Translations under genes and position numbers: made by a program | From: Actinomycetota bacterium | Lineage (GTDB): Bacteria > Actinomycetota > Actinomycetes > Nanopelagicales > Nanopelagicaceae | DNA: 6,560 nt | NCBI GenBank assembly: GCA_009705185.1 | Contig: WLCS01000055.1 | Span: forward strand, 1 to 6,560 | Reading direction: 5' to 3' | Notes under the pieces: generated by a model | What the model was told of the DNA's origin: nothing | Seen by the model: only the letters and a program-made list of their open reading frames with translations | The model's database searches: none | Shown: positions 1-6,348 of the stretch, piece after piece | How positions within the stretch are numbered: the stretch's first letter is position 1 | Layout: every line of letters begins with the position of its first letter

Positions 1-587
1 AGTTGGCACGTTCTGCTGGAATTCACTTAGTTCTTGCAACTCAGCGACCAAGCGTCGATGTTGTGACTGGTTTGATTAAAGCGAATGTTCCGTCACGACT
101 TTCATTTGCAACTTCTTCACTTGCGGATAGTCGCGTGATCTTAGATAGTCCTGGAGCTGAAAAACTTATTGGCCAAGGCGATGGTTTATTTATTCCGATG
201 GGTGCAAGCAGAGCAATTAGAATTCAAGGCGCGTATGTTTCAGAGCGCGAAATTGAAGCGGTAACAAATCACGTTAAGAAGCAACTTTCGCCACGTTATC
301 GTGAGGATGTCACCCAAGTGGCGCAAGTAAATAAGAATTTGGATAAGGAAATTGGTGATGATCTCGAGATTCTTATTCAAGCAGTTGAACTTGTAGTCAC
401 AACGCAATTTGGATCAACATCAATGTTGCAGAGAAAATTGCGTGTTGGTTTTGCAAAGGCTGGAAGATTGATGGACCTCATGGAATCTCGTGGAATCGTT
501 GGACCATCTGAAGGTTCCAAGGCCCGTACCGTCATGGTCAAGCCTGATGAACTCGATTCTGTCTTAGCTACGCTTCGCGACTATTAA
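1..587 (+). CDS. ftsK: DNA translocase FtsK, C-terminal part (5' end outside window)
   Basis: This is the 3' end of the septal DNA pump FtsK, which moves chromosome ends away from the closing division septum and activates XerCD recombination. The reading frame enters from upstream with full codons from base 3; the TTG there is not a real start. Seen directly: the late part of the RecA-like motor, with [13 protein letters not shown] (about codons 11-23), [11 protein letters not shown] and DSRVILD followed by [11 protein letters not shown], all highly conserved in FtsK/SpoIIIE. A linker of roughly 30 residues follows, then the C-terminal winged-helix gamma domain (about codons 121-185, with [14 protein letters not shown] and [15 protein letters not shown]), which in the family reads polar KOPS-type DNA sequences. 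Walker A, Walker B and the membrane domain lie outside the window. The C-terminus looks intact and ends in TAA. Confidence 0.97.
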   Translation, partial: LARSAGIHLVLATQRPSVDVVTGLIKANVPSRLSFATSSLADSRVILDSPGAEKLIGQGDGLFIPMGASRAIRIQGAYVSEREIEAVTNHVKKQLSPRYREDVTQVAQVNKNLDKEIGDDLEILIQAVELVVTTQFGSTSMLQRKLRVGFAKAGRLMDLMESRGIVGPSEGSKARTVMVKPDELDSVLATLRDY

Positions 588-612
588 ATTAAGAAATCTA
601 AGGTGAATTCTT

Positions 613-628
613 AGGGCGAGTAAGCCCT
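613..628 (+). terminator. weak hairpin after ftsK, possible terminator
   Basis: AGGGC and GCCCT (613-617 and 624-628) can pair around a six-base loop 26 bases after the ftsK stop. There is no run of T after it, and a competing AGGG follows at 631. An A/T-only pair, TAAGAA (590-595) with TTCTTA (608-613), overlaps it. Actinobacterial terminators often lack a U tract, so this may end or weaken ftsK transcription, but a 5-bp stem is poor evidence. Confidence 0.2.
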
Positions 629-644
629 CTAGGGGACAAAAGTG

Positions 645-674
645 TTCCGTTTACTGCTTCGGTACATTTAGAAT
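645..674 (+). promoter_or_regulatory. possible promoter for the RodZ-like gene and downstream operon
   Basis: The gap 588-709 is the largest same-strand gap before the run of genes from 710 to 5754, so a promoter is expected here. The best candidate is a -10 element TAGAAT (669-674) with TTCCGT (645-650) 18 bases upstream as a poor -35. The -10 is reasonable and the -35 is weak. Nothing else recognisable is in this gap. Confidence 0.25.
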
Positions 675-709
675 TAGTTCCCAACCCCACGCAAGAAAAT
701 TGGATTCAC

Positions 710-1486
710 ATGACTACAGGCAGCGAACTGCGCGATCGTCGCGAGTCTGCTGGCCTGTCCCTGGAGCAACTTGCTTCGATGACAAGTGTCCGCATGGGTC
801 TGATTTCTGAAATGGAATCAAATAATTTCTCACATTGCGGTGGCGATACTTATGCCCGCGGTCATTTAAAGAATATTGCGTTGCGTTTAGGCCTTGAGCC
901 AAATCATTTTGTAGAAATGTATAACGCTGAACATTCCATGGATCATCGCGCAATACATGAGCTGTTAGTTGAAAGCAATGTGACTGCCATTCCTCGAGAG
1001 AGTAAAAAATTATCGTGGAAAATTCCCGCACTCGCCTCAGTTCTTATCTTGGCCACTATCGGAATCGTGCAGATTGTTGTGAGCAATCAATCTGAACCAG
1101 TTCCTACTGCTGTTGCAGAAAGTTCGCAGTCTCCAACTCCTGAAGCAACTGTGTCTGCAGTTGAAAGTGCATCACCAACAGCATCAGCTTCTTCAACGCC
1201 ATCAGCTACGCCATCAGTCACACCTTCAGCTACACAATCGGCACCCACAGGTTCAGTCACACTTGTGTTATCTGCAGAACGTGGGAATTCATTTTTCAAT
1301 GTTGTCGTAGATGGCAAATCTGTCGTTAAAGGTTCGCTATTTCAAGGGGATGTAAAGACTTACAAAGGCGAGAAATCAATCAGTATTTATTTGAGTAATC
1401 CCGCCGGTGTAGATGTGACACATAATGGGAAATTACTCGCACCACTGGGTGGCCAAAATCAGGAAGTACGACGAACTTTCAGATAA
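710..1486 (+). CDS. RodZ-like membrane-anchored helix-turn-helix protein (HTH_25/DUF4115)
   Basis: A 258-residue single-pass membrane protein with RodZ architecture. Residues 5-70 form an Xre-type HTH of the HTH_25 kind (LRDRRESAGLSLEQLA, then GGDTYARGHLKNIALRLGL). Basic residues near 97-104 precede one hydrophobic helix at about 105-125. Residues 128-181 are a Ser/Thr/Pro/Ala-rich linker, and 182-258 resemble the DUF4115 beta domain. In rod-shaped bacteria RodZ ties MreB to the wall-elongation machinery; in actinobacteria this ftsK-rimO neighbour is usually annotated only as an HTH/DUF4115 protein, and its role is less clear. The topology predicts the HTH in the cytoplasm and the C-terminus outside. 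The ATG is preceded only by a weak GGAT. Whether it acts on shape or on DNA cannot be told from sequence, so I give no gene symbol. Confidence 0.85.
   Translation: MTTGSELRDRRESAGLSLEQLASMTSVRMGLISEMESNNFSHCGGDTYARGHLKNIALRLGLEPNHFVEMYNAEHSMDHRAIHELLVESNVTAIPRESKKLSWKIPALASVLILATIGIVQIVVSNQSEPVPTAVAESSQSPTPEATVSAVESASPTASASSTPSATPSVTPSATQSAPTGSVTLVLSAERGNSFFNVVVDGKSVVKGSLFQGDVKTYKGEKSISIYLSNPAGVDVTHNGKLLAPLGGQNQEVRRTFR
1196..1243 (+). repeat. four degenerate 12-base tandem units in the RodZ-like linker
   Basis: Units at 1196, 1208, 1220 and 1232 (ACGCCATCAGCT, ACGCCATCAGTC, ACACCTTCAGCT, ACACAATCGGCA) encode TPSA, TPSV, TPSA and TQSA at residues 163-178. The period is a multiple of three, so copy-number change would preserve the frame and only alter linker length. 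Such low-complexity linkers are common between a membrane helix and an extracytoplasmic domain. Confidence 0.75.
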
Positions 1487-1504
1487 CCCTGTAACATCAC
1501 CTGC

Positions 1505-2887
1505 ATGTCTCGTACCGTTGCAATAGTCACGATGGGTTGTGCTCGCAACGAAGTAGATTCTGAAGAGCTCGCTGGCAGATTAGCTGCAGATGGATGGACA
1601 CTTGTCGAAGATGTTGAATCCGCAGAAGTTGCTGTCGTCAACACGTGTGGTTTTATCGAATCCGCAAAGAAGGATTCTGTTGACGCGCTACTTGAAGCAA
1701 ATTCACTTAAAGGCCACGGAAAAACACAAGCAGTTGTTGCCGTGGGATGCATGGCTGAGAGATACGGAAAAGAGTTAGCAGAAGCACTTCCTGAAGCCGA
1801 TGCGATTTTAGGTTTCGATGATTACCAAGATATTTCTGAGCGTCTGCAATCAATCATTAGCGGACAATCTCATACACCTCATACACCGCGAGATAGGAGA
1901 GCGCTCCTTCCTATTGCACCAGTGGAGCGCGCTGCGGCTCGAGATGAAAGCTACGCATCCAGTGTGGGCGCCGGGGGATCACTCTTTCGCAAGCGCTTAG
2001 GAAATGCTCCATGGGCTCCGCTTAAAATCGCGTCAGGCTGCGACCGTCGATGTTCATTTTGTGCGATTCCATATTTCAGAGGATCTTTTATTTCACGTAG
2101 ACCTACCGAGATTTTGCAAGAGGCGACATGGCTCGCAGAAAATGGCGTGAGCGAACTATTTCTTGTCAGCGAGAACACCACGAGCTACGGAAAAGATTTG
2201 GGCGATCTCAAACTCATGGAGAAAATCCTTCATGAATTTGCTGAAATTCCTGGTGTAGAACGAGTTCGACTTTCTTACCTTCAGCCTGCCGAGATGCGCC
2301 CTTCGTTGTTGCAGGCGATGATTGAAACTGAAAAAGTTGCTCCGTACTTTGATTTATCTTTTCAACACACTAGCCCAACGGTTTTACGCCGTATGCGCAG
2401 GTTTGGAGATTCTGAGAAGTTCTTACATTTGATTACTCAAATTAGAGCACTCTCGCCAGAGGCAGGAATTCGCTCTAACTTCATCGTTGGTTTTCCAGGA
2501 GAGACAGAAGCTGACTACAACGAATTAGCTGATTTCATTTCTGCTGCAAAGCTTGATGCAGTGGGGATATTTGGATATTCGGATGAAGATAGCACTGAAG
2601 CCCTCGACCTGACTGACAAAGTTGCCGAAGAAGTAATTCGCGAAAGAGTTGAATCACTTTCATCACTTGCAGATGAGATGGTCTCTGTGCGCGCACAAGC
2701 ACGTATTGGCGAACACGTGCGAGTTCTGATTGAAGATGCAGAATTACAAGAAGGACGAGCTGCGCATCAAGGGCCCGAAGTTGATGGAACGACATCATTT
2801 ATCGGCACAGATTTCACTATAGGTCAGTATGTTGATGCAGTAGTAATTGATTCGATGGGCGCAGATTTGGTGGCAGAAGTTCAATGA
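1505..2887 (+). CDS. rimO: ribosomal protein uS12 methylthiotransferase RimO
   Basis: RimO is a radical-SAM enzyme with two [4Fe-4S] clusters that adds a methylthio group to a conserved aspartate of ribosomal protein uS12. The 460-residue product is of usual family length and complete. The N-terminal UPF0004 domain has its three cluster cysteines at C12 ([12 protein letters not shown]), C48 (NTCGFI) and C82 (VGCMAERY). The radical-SAM motif CxxxCxxC is C179-C183-C186 in [17 protein letters not shown], followed by RRP and later [10 protein letters not shown]. The C-terminal TRAM domain (about 390-460) carries [12 protein letters not shown], which favours RimO over its tRNA-modifying relative MiaB. 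The ATG lies 18 bases after the RodZ-like stop and has no obvious ribosome binding site, so translation may depend on coupling. Its stop overlaps the pgsA start in ATGA. Confidence 0.97.
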   Translation: MSRTVAIVTMGCARNEVDSEELAGRLAADGWTLVEDVESAEVAVVNTCGFIESAKKDSVDALLEANSLKGHGKTQAVVAVGCMAERYGKELAEALPEADAILGFDDYQDISERLQSIISGQSHTPHTPRDRRALLPIAPVERAAARDESYASSVGAGGSLFRKRLGNAPWAPLKIASGCDRRCSFCAIPYFRGSFISRRPTEILQEATWLAENGVSELFLVSENTTSYGKDLGDLKLMEKILHEFAEIPGVERVRLSYLQPAEMRPSLLQAMIETEKVAPYFDLSFQHTSPTVLRRMRRFGDSEKFLHLITQIRALSPEAGIRSNFIVGFPGETEADYNELADFISAAKLDAVGIFGYSDEDSTEALDLTDKVAEEVIRERVESLSSLADEMVSVRAQARIGEHVRVLIEDAELQEGRAAHQGPEVDGTTSFIGTDFTIGQYVDAVVIDSMGADLVAEVQ

Positions 2888-3435
2888 AAGCACCAGGATT
2901 CATTACACCCAACACGCTCACGCTCACTCGAATTTTACTGATCCCATTTGGTGTTTACGTTCTCTTTCTCGATGGCGGAGACAATTCGAAATATCAAATT
3001 CTTGCGTGGACAATATTTTTTGTCTTAGGTCTGACAGATATTTTGGATGGAAGGTGGGCGCGACAATCTAATCGCATCACCGCACTTGGAACTTTCTTAG
3101 ATCCGGTTGCAGATAAAGCCCTCATTGGCGCAGCGATGATTTCACTCTCCATACAAAATAGATTTCCTTGGTGGATAACGATTCTCATCTTGACCCGCGA
3201 AATTGGAATCACCATTTTCAGACTTGCAGTAATAAAGGATGGCGTTATCCCTGCAAGCAAGGGTGGCAAAATAAAGACATTGACTCAGAATTTTGGAGTC
3301 GGGTTCTTCATGCTTCCTTTTCCTTGGTGGCTCGAATGGTTCAGGATTGGCTTCATCTCTGTGGCAATCATTTTGACCATCACGACCGCATACGATTACA
3401 TAAAACTCTGGCGTAAAGGTTCATCGCAGGAGTAA
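2884..3435 (+). CDS. pgsA: CDP-diacylglycerol--glycerol-3-phosphate 3-phosphatidyltransferase
   Basis: An integral membrane enzyme that transfers a phosphatidyl group from CDP-diacylglycerol to glycerol-3-phosphate, the committed step to phosphatidylglycerol and cardiolipin. The 183 residues are of family length. The CDP-alcohol phosphotransferase signature D-x2-D-G-x2-A-R-x8-G-x3-D-x3-D is complete: D52, D55, G56, A59, R60, G69, D73 and D77. The start [17 protein letters not shown] is typical of PgsA, and several hydrophobic helices follow (roughly 15-30, 38-52, 78-90, 97-115, 138-150, 155-172). The ATG overlaps the rimO stop (ATGA), with GGTGG ten bases upstream, so the two are probably translationally coupled. 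Actinobacteria also have phosphatidylinositol-phosphate synthases with the same signature; the N-terminal motif and the rimO-cinA context favour PgsA. Confidence 0.92.
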   Translation: MKAPGFITPNTLTLTRILLIPFGVYVLFLDGGDNSKYQILAWTIFFVLGLTDILDGRWARQSNRITALGTFLDPVADKALIGAAMISLSIQNRFPWWITILILTREIGITIFRLAVIKDGVIPASKGGKIKTLTQNFGVGFFMLPFPWWLEWFRIGFISVAIILTITTAYDYIKLWRKGSSQE

Positions 3436-3445
3436 GTTTGCCTGC

Positions 3446-3928
3446 GTGCCAACACAATCTCAGGCTCGATCAATTATCGAGACTCTCAAGAGTTCAGGTC
3501 AAACGGTAGTCGTTGCTGAATCTCTGACTGGTGGAGGAGTTGGTTTTGCACTTACGCAAGTTCCCGGTTCTTCAGAAGTTTTTCTTGGCGGAGTGATTTC
3601 TTATACTTCGGAAGTAAAAATGAAAGAACTTGGCGTGAAGCAATCCACTCTTGAAAAGTACACAGTAGTGAGCGAAGAAGTTGCCATCGAAATGGCCGAA
3701 GGTGCTCGAGAAAAATTTGGAAGTACGTGGGCTATAGCTACAACGGGCATTGCAGGTCCTGGAGATTACAAAGGGATTCGTGAGGGCACCGTCTGGATCG
3801 CTATTCGAGGACCAGTCAACCAAACACTGCTGCTCACGCTAGATAGTGGTCGCGATGGCGTGCGACAAGGGGCTATATCCAGCGCAATTGGTACATTTGC
3901 GCGTATTCTTAGCACTCAGAATAAATAG
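3446..3928 (+). CDS. cinA: CinA C-terminal domain protein, nicotinamide-nucleotide amidase (PncC type)
   Basis: A stand-alone CinA C-terminal domain of 160 residues without the N-terminal molybdopterin-binding-like domain of full-length CinA. Proteins of this type deamidate nicotinamide mononucleotide to nicotinic acid mononucleotide, recycling the product of NAD-consuming enzymes such as bacterial DNA ligase. Seen: [10 protein letters not shown] with the predicted nucleophile S26, then [18 protein letters not shown], the VSEEVA segment, ATTGIAGPG (98-106) and GRDGVRQGA (135-143). The GTG start is ten bases after the pgsA stop. AGGAG at 3428-3432 overlaps the end of pgsA and lies 13 bases before the GTG, longer than ideal, but no in-frame start codon lies closer to it. 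In actinobacteria cinA often sits between pgsA and clgR. The amidase activity is inferred from the family. Confidence 0.92.
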   Translation: MPTQSQARSIIETLKSSGQTVVVAESLTGGGVGFALTQVPGSSEVFLGGVISYTSEVKMKELGVKQSTLEKYTVVSEEVAIEMAEGAREKFGSTWAIATTGIAGPGDYKGIREGTVWIAIRGPVNQTLLLTLDSGRDGVRQGAISSAIGTFARILSTQNK

Positions 3929-3950
3929 TTCAGAAGTAGAGGAGAAGACG

Positions 3951-4217
3951 ATGGTCTTGTTGCGTGAAGCAGTTGGTCACACACTTCGTCATGCTCGCAC
4001 GAGCCAATCTCGCACTCTTCGCGATGTTGCTCGCGAAGCTCGTGTCTCACTTGGTTATCTCTCTGAAGTAGAACGTGGTCAAAAAGAAGCTTCTTCTGAA
4101 CTTCTCAATGCAATCTGCGAAGCACTCGGTCTAACACTTTCATCTGTTATGTCCGGAGTTACACACGAACTCGCATCTCGCGAAAGTGCAAAACTCACCG
4201 TTGTCGACGCAGCCTAA
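3951..4217 (+). CDS. clgR: Xre-family transcriptional regulator ClgR
   Basis: An 88-residue, almost HTH-only regulator. In streptomycetes, corynebacteria and mycobacteria ClgR activates clpP, clpC and other protein-quality genes. Residues 7-66 form the Xre-type HTH ([27 protein letters not shown] at about 22-48, then [11 protein letters not shown]). The ATG at 3951 is chosen over upstream in-frame codons because a strong AGGAG (3940-3944) precedes it by six bases and because the family starts with [12 protein letters not shown]. The protein ends VVDAA. A terminal Ala-Ala is a known feature of actinobacterial ClgR that makes it a substrate of the Clp protease it controls, so the same feedback is likely here. 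It lies 22 bases after cinA, as in many actinobacteria, and the tetR start lies within its 3' end. Confidence 0.9.
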   Translation: MVLLREAVGHTLRHARTSQSRTLRDVAREARVSLGYLSEVERGQKEASSELLNAICEALGLTLSSVMSGVTHELASRESAKLTVVDAA

Positions 4218-4728
4218 GTATTTACTTCAAGGCGGAATTCATCGCCGCACCGAGAGTGCGATTCTTGAAGGTACAAAAAATCTCATTGCAAAGTTTGGCA
4301 TTTCAAACATTTCAATGATTGAAATCGCAGATGCTTCAGAAGTATCGCGTGCAACTTTGTATAACCACTATCGTGACAAGAGCGCCGTATTGCATGCACT
4401 TGTTGCTGCAGAGGTCGAACGACTTGTCGAACTTGCTGATCGCGCTGGAACTCCAGCCGATGCACTAGAGGTTCTTTCTCAAGAAATTTCTACAGATCCA
4501 GCGCTAGCCTCTATGCGCGTTCATGATTCTGCTGCTCTGATTGGGATGATGTCACATGCGCAAGATCCTCTCTATCTTCTCTTAGCCAAGTGCATATATG
4601 GCGCGACGAAATCTGAGGCAGGCACAGGTTTAGCAATGCGCTGGCTATTAGGACAAGTCATGCAACCAATCTCTGCAAAGCAATCACGCGAGCAAGCTGA
4701 GCTCCTCGTTGATCGCACACTGTTTTAA
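4186..4728 (+). CDS. TetR-family transcriptional regulator
   Basis: A 180-residue protein with a TetR-type N-terminal DNA-binding domain: [14 protein letters not shown] (25-38), then the [24 protein letters not shown] (about 42-62) and DKSAVLHAL (64-72). The remaining roughly 110 residues are predicted helical, the ligand-binding and dimerisation half, and identify no ligand. The GTG start at 4186 overlaps the last 32 bases of clgR; an in-frame TTG at 4201 is the only other start close to the HTH. Neither has a clear ribosome binding site, so translation probably depends on ribosomes finishing clgR. The first 20 residues are uncertain. Mycobacteria and streptomycetes typically have other genes between clgR and the DUF3046 gene, so this may be a lineage-specific insertion into the conserved order. 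Target genes are unknown; autoregulation is usual for the family. Confidence 0.87.
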   Translation: MQNSPLSTQPKYLLQGGIHRRTESAILEGTKNLIAKFGISNISMIEIADASEVSRATLYNHYRDKSAVLHALVAAEVERLVELADRAGTPADALEVLSQEISTDPALASMRVHDSAALIGMMSHAQDPLYLLLAKCIYGATKSEAGTGLAMRWLLGQVMQPISAKQSREQAELLVDRTLF

Positions 4729-4755
4729 GTCAAGGCTTTAGGTCAAAGTTCTTAT

Positions 4756-4953
4756 ATGCGCATCTCTGATTTACGTGAACGCCTCGTACTTTCTTTTGGT
4801 GATGCCTGGGCGCCGTCGTTCTCTGCCGATATTGCGATCAGCGAATTAGGATCGTTGACAGTCAACCAAGCGTTAGCTGCAGGCCGCGAAGCTGATGAAA
4901 TTTGGCGTGCGGTGTGTAAACAATGCCCCAACGAAACTGAAAAATTTAAATAA
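4756..4953 (+). CDS. DUF3046 family protein
   Basis: A 65-residue soluble protein that matches DUF3046, a small actinobacterial family nearly always encoded close upstream of recA. Seen: the start MRISDLRERLVLSFG, SFSADIAISELG in the middle, LTVNQALAAGREADEIWRAVC near the end, and a short polar tail. The family's function is not known. Its constant position suggests a link to recA or to the clgR-recA region, but here the hydrolase and the antisense yaaA separate it from recA. The ATG lies 27 bases after tetR with no good ribosome binding site. The gene stops three bases before the hydrolase GTG. Confidence 0.88.
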   Translation: MRISDLRERLVLSFGDAWAPSFSADIAISELGSLTVNQALAAGREADEIWRAVCKQCPNETEKFK

Positions 4954-4956
4954 GCC

Positions 4957-5754
4957 GTGCCAGTTACGACAGAGGTCATCAGCAGAGAGAAAAACCTTCC
5001 AGCCCTTGTGTTGGTTCACGGCCTGGGTTCTGCAGGAAATATCTGGAAAACACTTCATGCAGGACTCGAAGATTCGTTCACAATTTATCCCGTTGATCTT
5101 CCTGGCCACGGATCGGCGCCCTTGCACGATGAAAATCTTGACCCGCAATCACTTGCGCGCTCGATAGCTCGTACGATTATCGAAGAACATGGCGTACATG
5201 ATTTCCATGTCGCAGGTAATTCATTGGGTGGTTGGATCGCGCTAGAGATGGCAGCGTTATATCCAGAGAGAGTTAAAAGTGTGACAGCCCTCGCCCCAGC
5301 TGGCTTATGGCATGAAGGTCCCAAGCAGAAATTCCCACCTAGTTTATTAGCGCGCATTCTGGCAAAGATCTCGCAGTACTTTCTACACATTGCATATCAC
5401 TTGCCGCCACTGAAAGCACTGGGCTATAAGAAAATTACTCATCTCTGGCGCGAGCTTTCTTTTGAATCCTGTAAAGACTCTGTATTGGCAATGGCGCGAT
5501 CTATGGGGTATTCGCCAATGTGGAAAGCGATACGCCATCAGAAGTTTGATTCGCACGTCTCGGAAAAGATTCCTGTATCAATCGTTTTCGGCGATTACGA
5601 TTTAACGTTGCCACACCCCAAGGCACAAGTGCGAGAAGTTGCACCCAAACATTCTCGCTGGATTGTCGTTGAAAATTGCGCCCATGTAATTATGTGGAAC
5701 TATCCACAGTTAACCGTAGATTTAATTAAGCGAACAGCTCTTACACCGCAATAA
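4957..5754 (+). CDS. alpha/beta-hydrolase fold protein
   Basis: A 265-residue alpha/beta hydrolase without signal peptide or membrane helix. Seen: the oxyanion-hole motif HGLGSAG at 21-27, DLPGHG at 47-52, the nucleophile elbow GNSLGG with S89, FGDYDLTLP with the likely acid D215, and CAHVIMW with the catalytic H243. The cap region (about 120-195) contains a hydrophobic stretch (RILAKISQYFLHIAYHLPPL) and should shape the substrate pocket. The triad is complete, so it should be an active serine hydrolase, but the substrate cannot be told; esterase, haloperoxidase-like and lactonase members look alike at this level. The GTG start is three bases after the DUF3046 stop, so the two are almost certainly co-transcribed. 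Its last 14 bases overlap the end of yaaA on the other strand. Confidence 0.9.
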   Translation: MPVTTEVISREKNLPALVLVHGLGSAGNIWKTLHAGLEDSFTIYPVDLPGHGSAPLHDENLDPQSLARSIARTIIEEHGVHDFHVAGNSLGGWIALEMAALYPERVKSVTALAPAGLWHEGPKQKFPPSLLARILAKISQYFLHIAYHLPPLKALGYKKITHLWRELSFESCKDSVLAMARSMGYSPMWKAIRHQKFDSHVSEKIPVSIVFGDYDLTLPHPKAQVREVAPKHSRWIVVENCAHVIMWNYPQLTVDLIKRTALTPQ

Positions 5755-6295
5755 CTTCTAGAACCCAAGGGTTCCCATCTTCGGCCGGCGTCAAGGCGCA
5801 GGGATATTTCTCAGAGACGATTGCATACAAATCTTCTGGAGTTTTTGGAACCGACCGCGATTGCAAAAGCCAACGTGCGATTTCCCCGCGAGTTTTCTTA
5901 GACATATGCGTGATGACCGTGCGCACTCCATCGACGACCGTAGACACACGTATCTCTACAGTGATCTCAGCAGGTGCGCTCCAGACTGTCTTATATGTTG
6001 ATGAGCGACAGTCAACGATTAGCGGAGTCTTTATGGCATCTAGTACCTGAGCCACTTGTGGCTTCATTTTCTTGTTATCAATTTTCTCTTTGTAGCTCTC
6101 GATCCGCTGGCTAGGACGCACGAGCCCGTACTTGGCAGAGATGATTGCCAGCGCCTGCTCGCCGCGTTTCTTAGCCGCGGGGGAGAGTGAGGCCCAATCC
6201 AGGGCCTGATAGAGCACGCCCGTATAGACAGCGATAGCGGGGGTGGGGCGCGAGGTCTCTAGCTTCTTCTCTGAGGGCGGAAGAAGGATTAACAC
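5741..6295 (-). CDS. yaaA: YaaA/DUF328 family peroxide stress protein, shortened
   Basis: A YaaA (UPF0246) protein on the reverse strand. In E. coli YaaA limits free iron and oxidative DNA damage during peroxide stress. Seen, counting from GTG at 6295: LILLPPSEKK (2-11), VYTGVLYQALD (23-33), YGLVRPSQRI (56-65), VDCRSSTYKTVW (94-105) and THMSKKTRG (129-137), all in family order. The product has 184 residues against about 250 in typical members; nearly all the loss is between the first two motifs, where only about 11 residues replace some 55-60. The frame is intact, so this is a compact variant rather than an obvious pseudogene. GTG 6295 is preferred over GTG 6304 because AGGG lies eight bases before it and relatives begin directly at LILLPPSE. 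It overlaps the hydrolase tail to tail and is divergent from recA. Its 5' half is richer in GC than the other genes here. Confidence 0.88.
   Translation of the reverse strand: MLILLPPSEKKLETSRPTPAIAVYTGVLYQALDWASLSPAAKKRGEQALAIISAKYGLVRPSQRIESYKEKIDNKKMKPQVAQVLDAIKTPLIVDCRSSTYKTVWSAPAEITVEIRVSTVVDGVRTVITHMSKKTRGEIARWLLQSRSVPKTPEDLYAIVSEKYPCALTPAEDGNPWVLEVIAV
5761..5774. terminator. palindrome at the convergent hydrolase/yaaA ends
   Basis: GAACCCAAGGGTTC is a perfect palindrome that can form a 5-bp stem with loop CAAG, seven bases after the hydrolase stop and inside the last codons of yaaA (DGNPWVLEV). The position suits a bidirectional stop between convergent genes. No T run follows on the + strand, and only an A/T-richer stretch follows on the - strand. 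It may be a coincidence of coding sequence. Confidence 0.22.
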
Positions 6296-6309
6296 GCGAC
6301 ACACCCTAC

Positions 6310-6332
6310 TTGTCAGTGCCGCCTGCTACCTT
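6310..6332 (+). promoter_or_regulatory. RecA-NDp (PafBC-type) promoter of recA
   Basis: TTGTCAGTG (6310-6318), eight bases, then TACCTT (6327-6332) matches every defined position of the actinobacterial RecA-NDp consensus TTGTCRGTG-N8-TAnnnT. In mycobacteria this motif drives LexA-independent induction of recA and other repair genes through the PafBC activator. The predicted transcript start is near 6339, giving a leader of about 160 bases. The orientation points to recA, and the motif begins six bases beyond the upper possible yaaA start. Use of the promoter is inferred; the match itself is direct. Confidence 0.85.
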
Positions 6333-6348
6333 TCGAACAGATGTTCGG
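6333..6348. promoter_or_regulatory. LexA binding site (SOS box)
   Basis: TCGAAC-AGAT-GTTCGG differs at one base from the Gram-positive/mycobacterial SOS consensus TCGAAC-N4-GTTCGA, and its core CGAACA-GA-TGTTCG is a perfect inverted repeat. It directly abuts the -10 element of the RecA-NDp promoter and covers the predicted start site, so bound LexA should block transcription. A second -10-like TATATT follows at 6350-6355. The box also lies upstream of the divergent yaaA, so LexA might affect that gene too. Confidence 0.9.

Noticed and set aside
2258..2267. GAAC-GA-GTTC palindrome inside rimO, considered as a second SOS box
   Set aside because: The half-sites are two bases apart instead of four, the outer bases do not match, and it is in the middle of a conserved gene.
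3849..3866. Inverted repeat GTCGC-N8-GCGAC upstream of clgR, considered as a ClgR operator
   Set aside because: It lies inside cinA and encodes the conserved GRDGVRQ motif; the spacing between CGC and GCG does not fit the known ClgR box.
3846..3950. Longer clgR reading frame beginning at 3846
   Set aside because: It would overlap cinA by 83 bases and add residues not seen in the family, while ATG 3951 has a strong, well-spaced ribosome binding site.
4018..4037. Inverted repeat TTCGCG-N8-CGCGAA inside clgR, considered as an autoregulatory site
   Set aside because: It encodes the conserved HTH residues LRDVAREA, and a site 70 bases inside the gene is poorly placed; codon choice explains it well enough.
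4381..4440. Two nearby TCGAAC copies in tetR, considered as SOS half-sites
   Set aside because: They are direct, not inverted, repeats inside the coding region and do not form the LexA palindrome.
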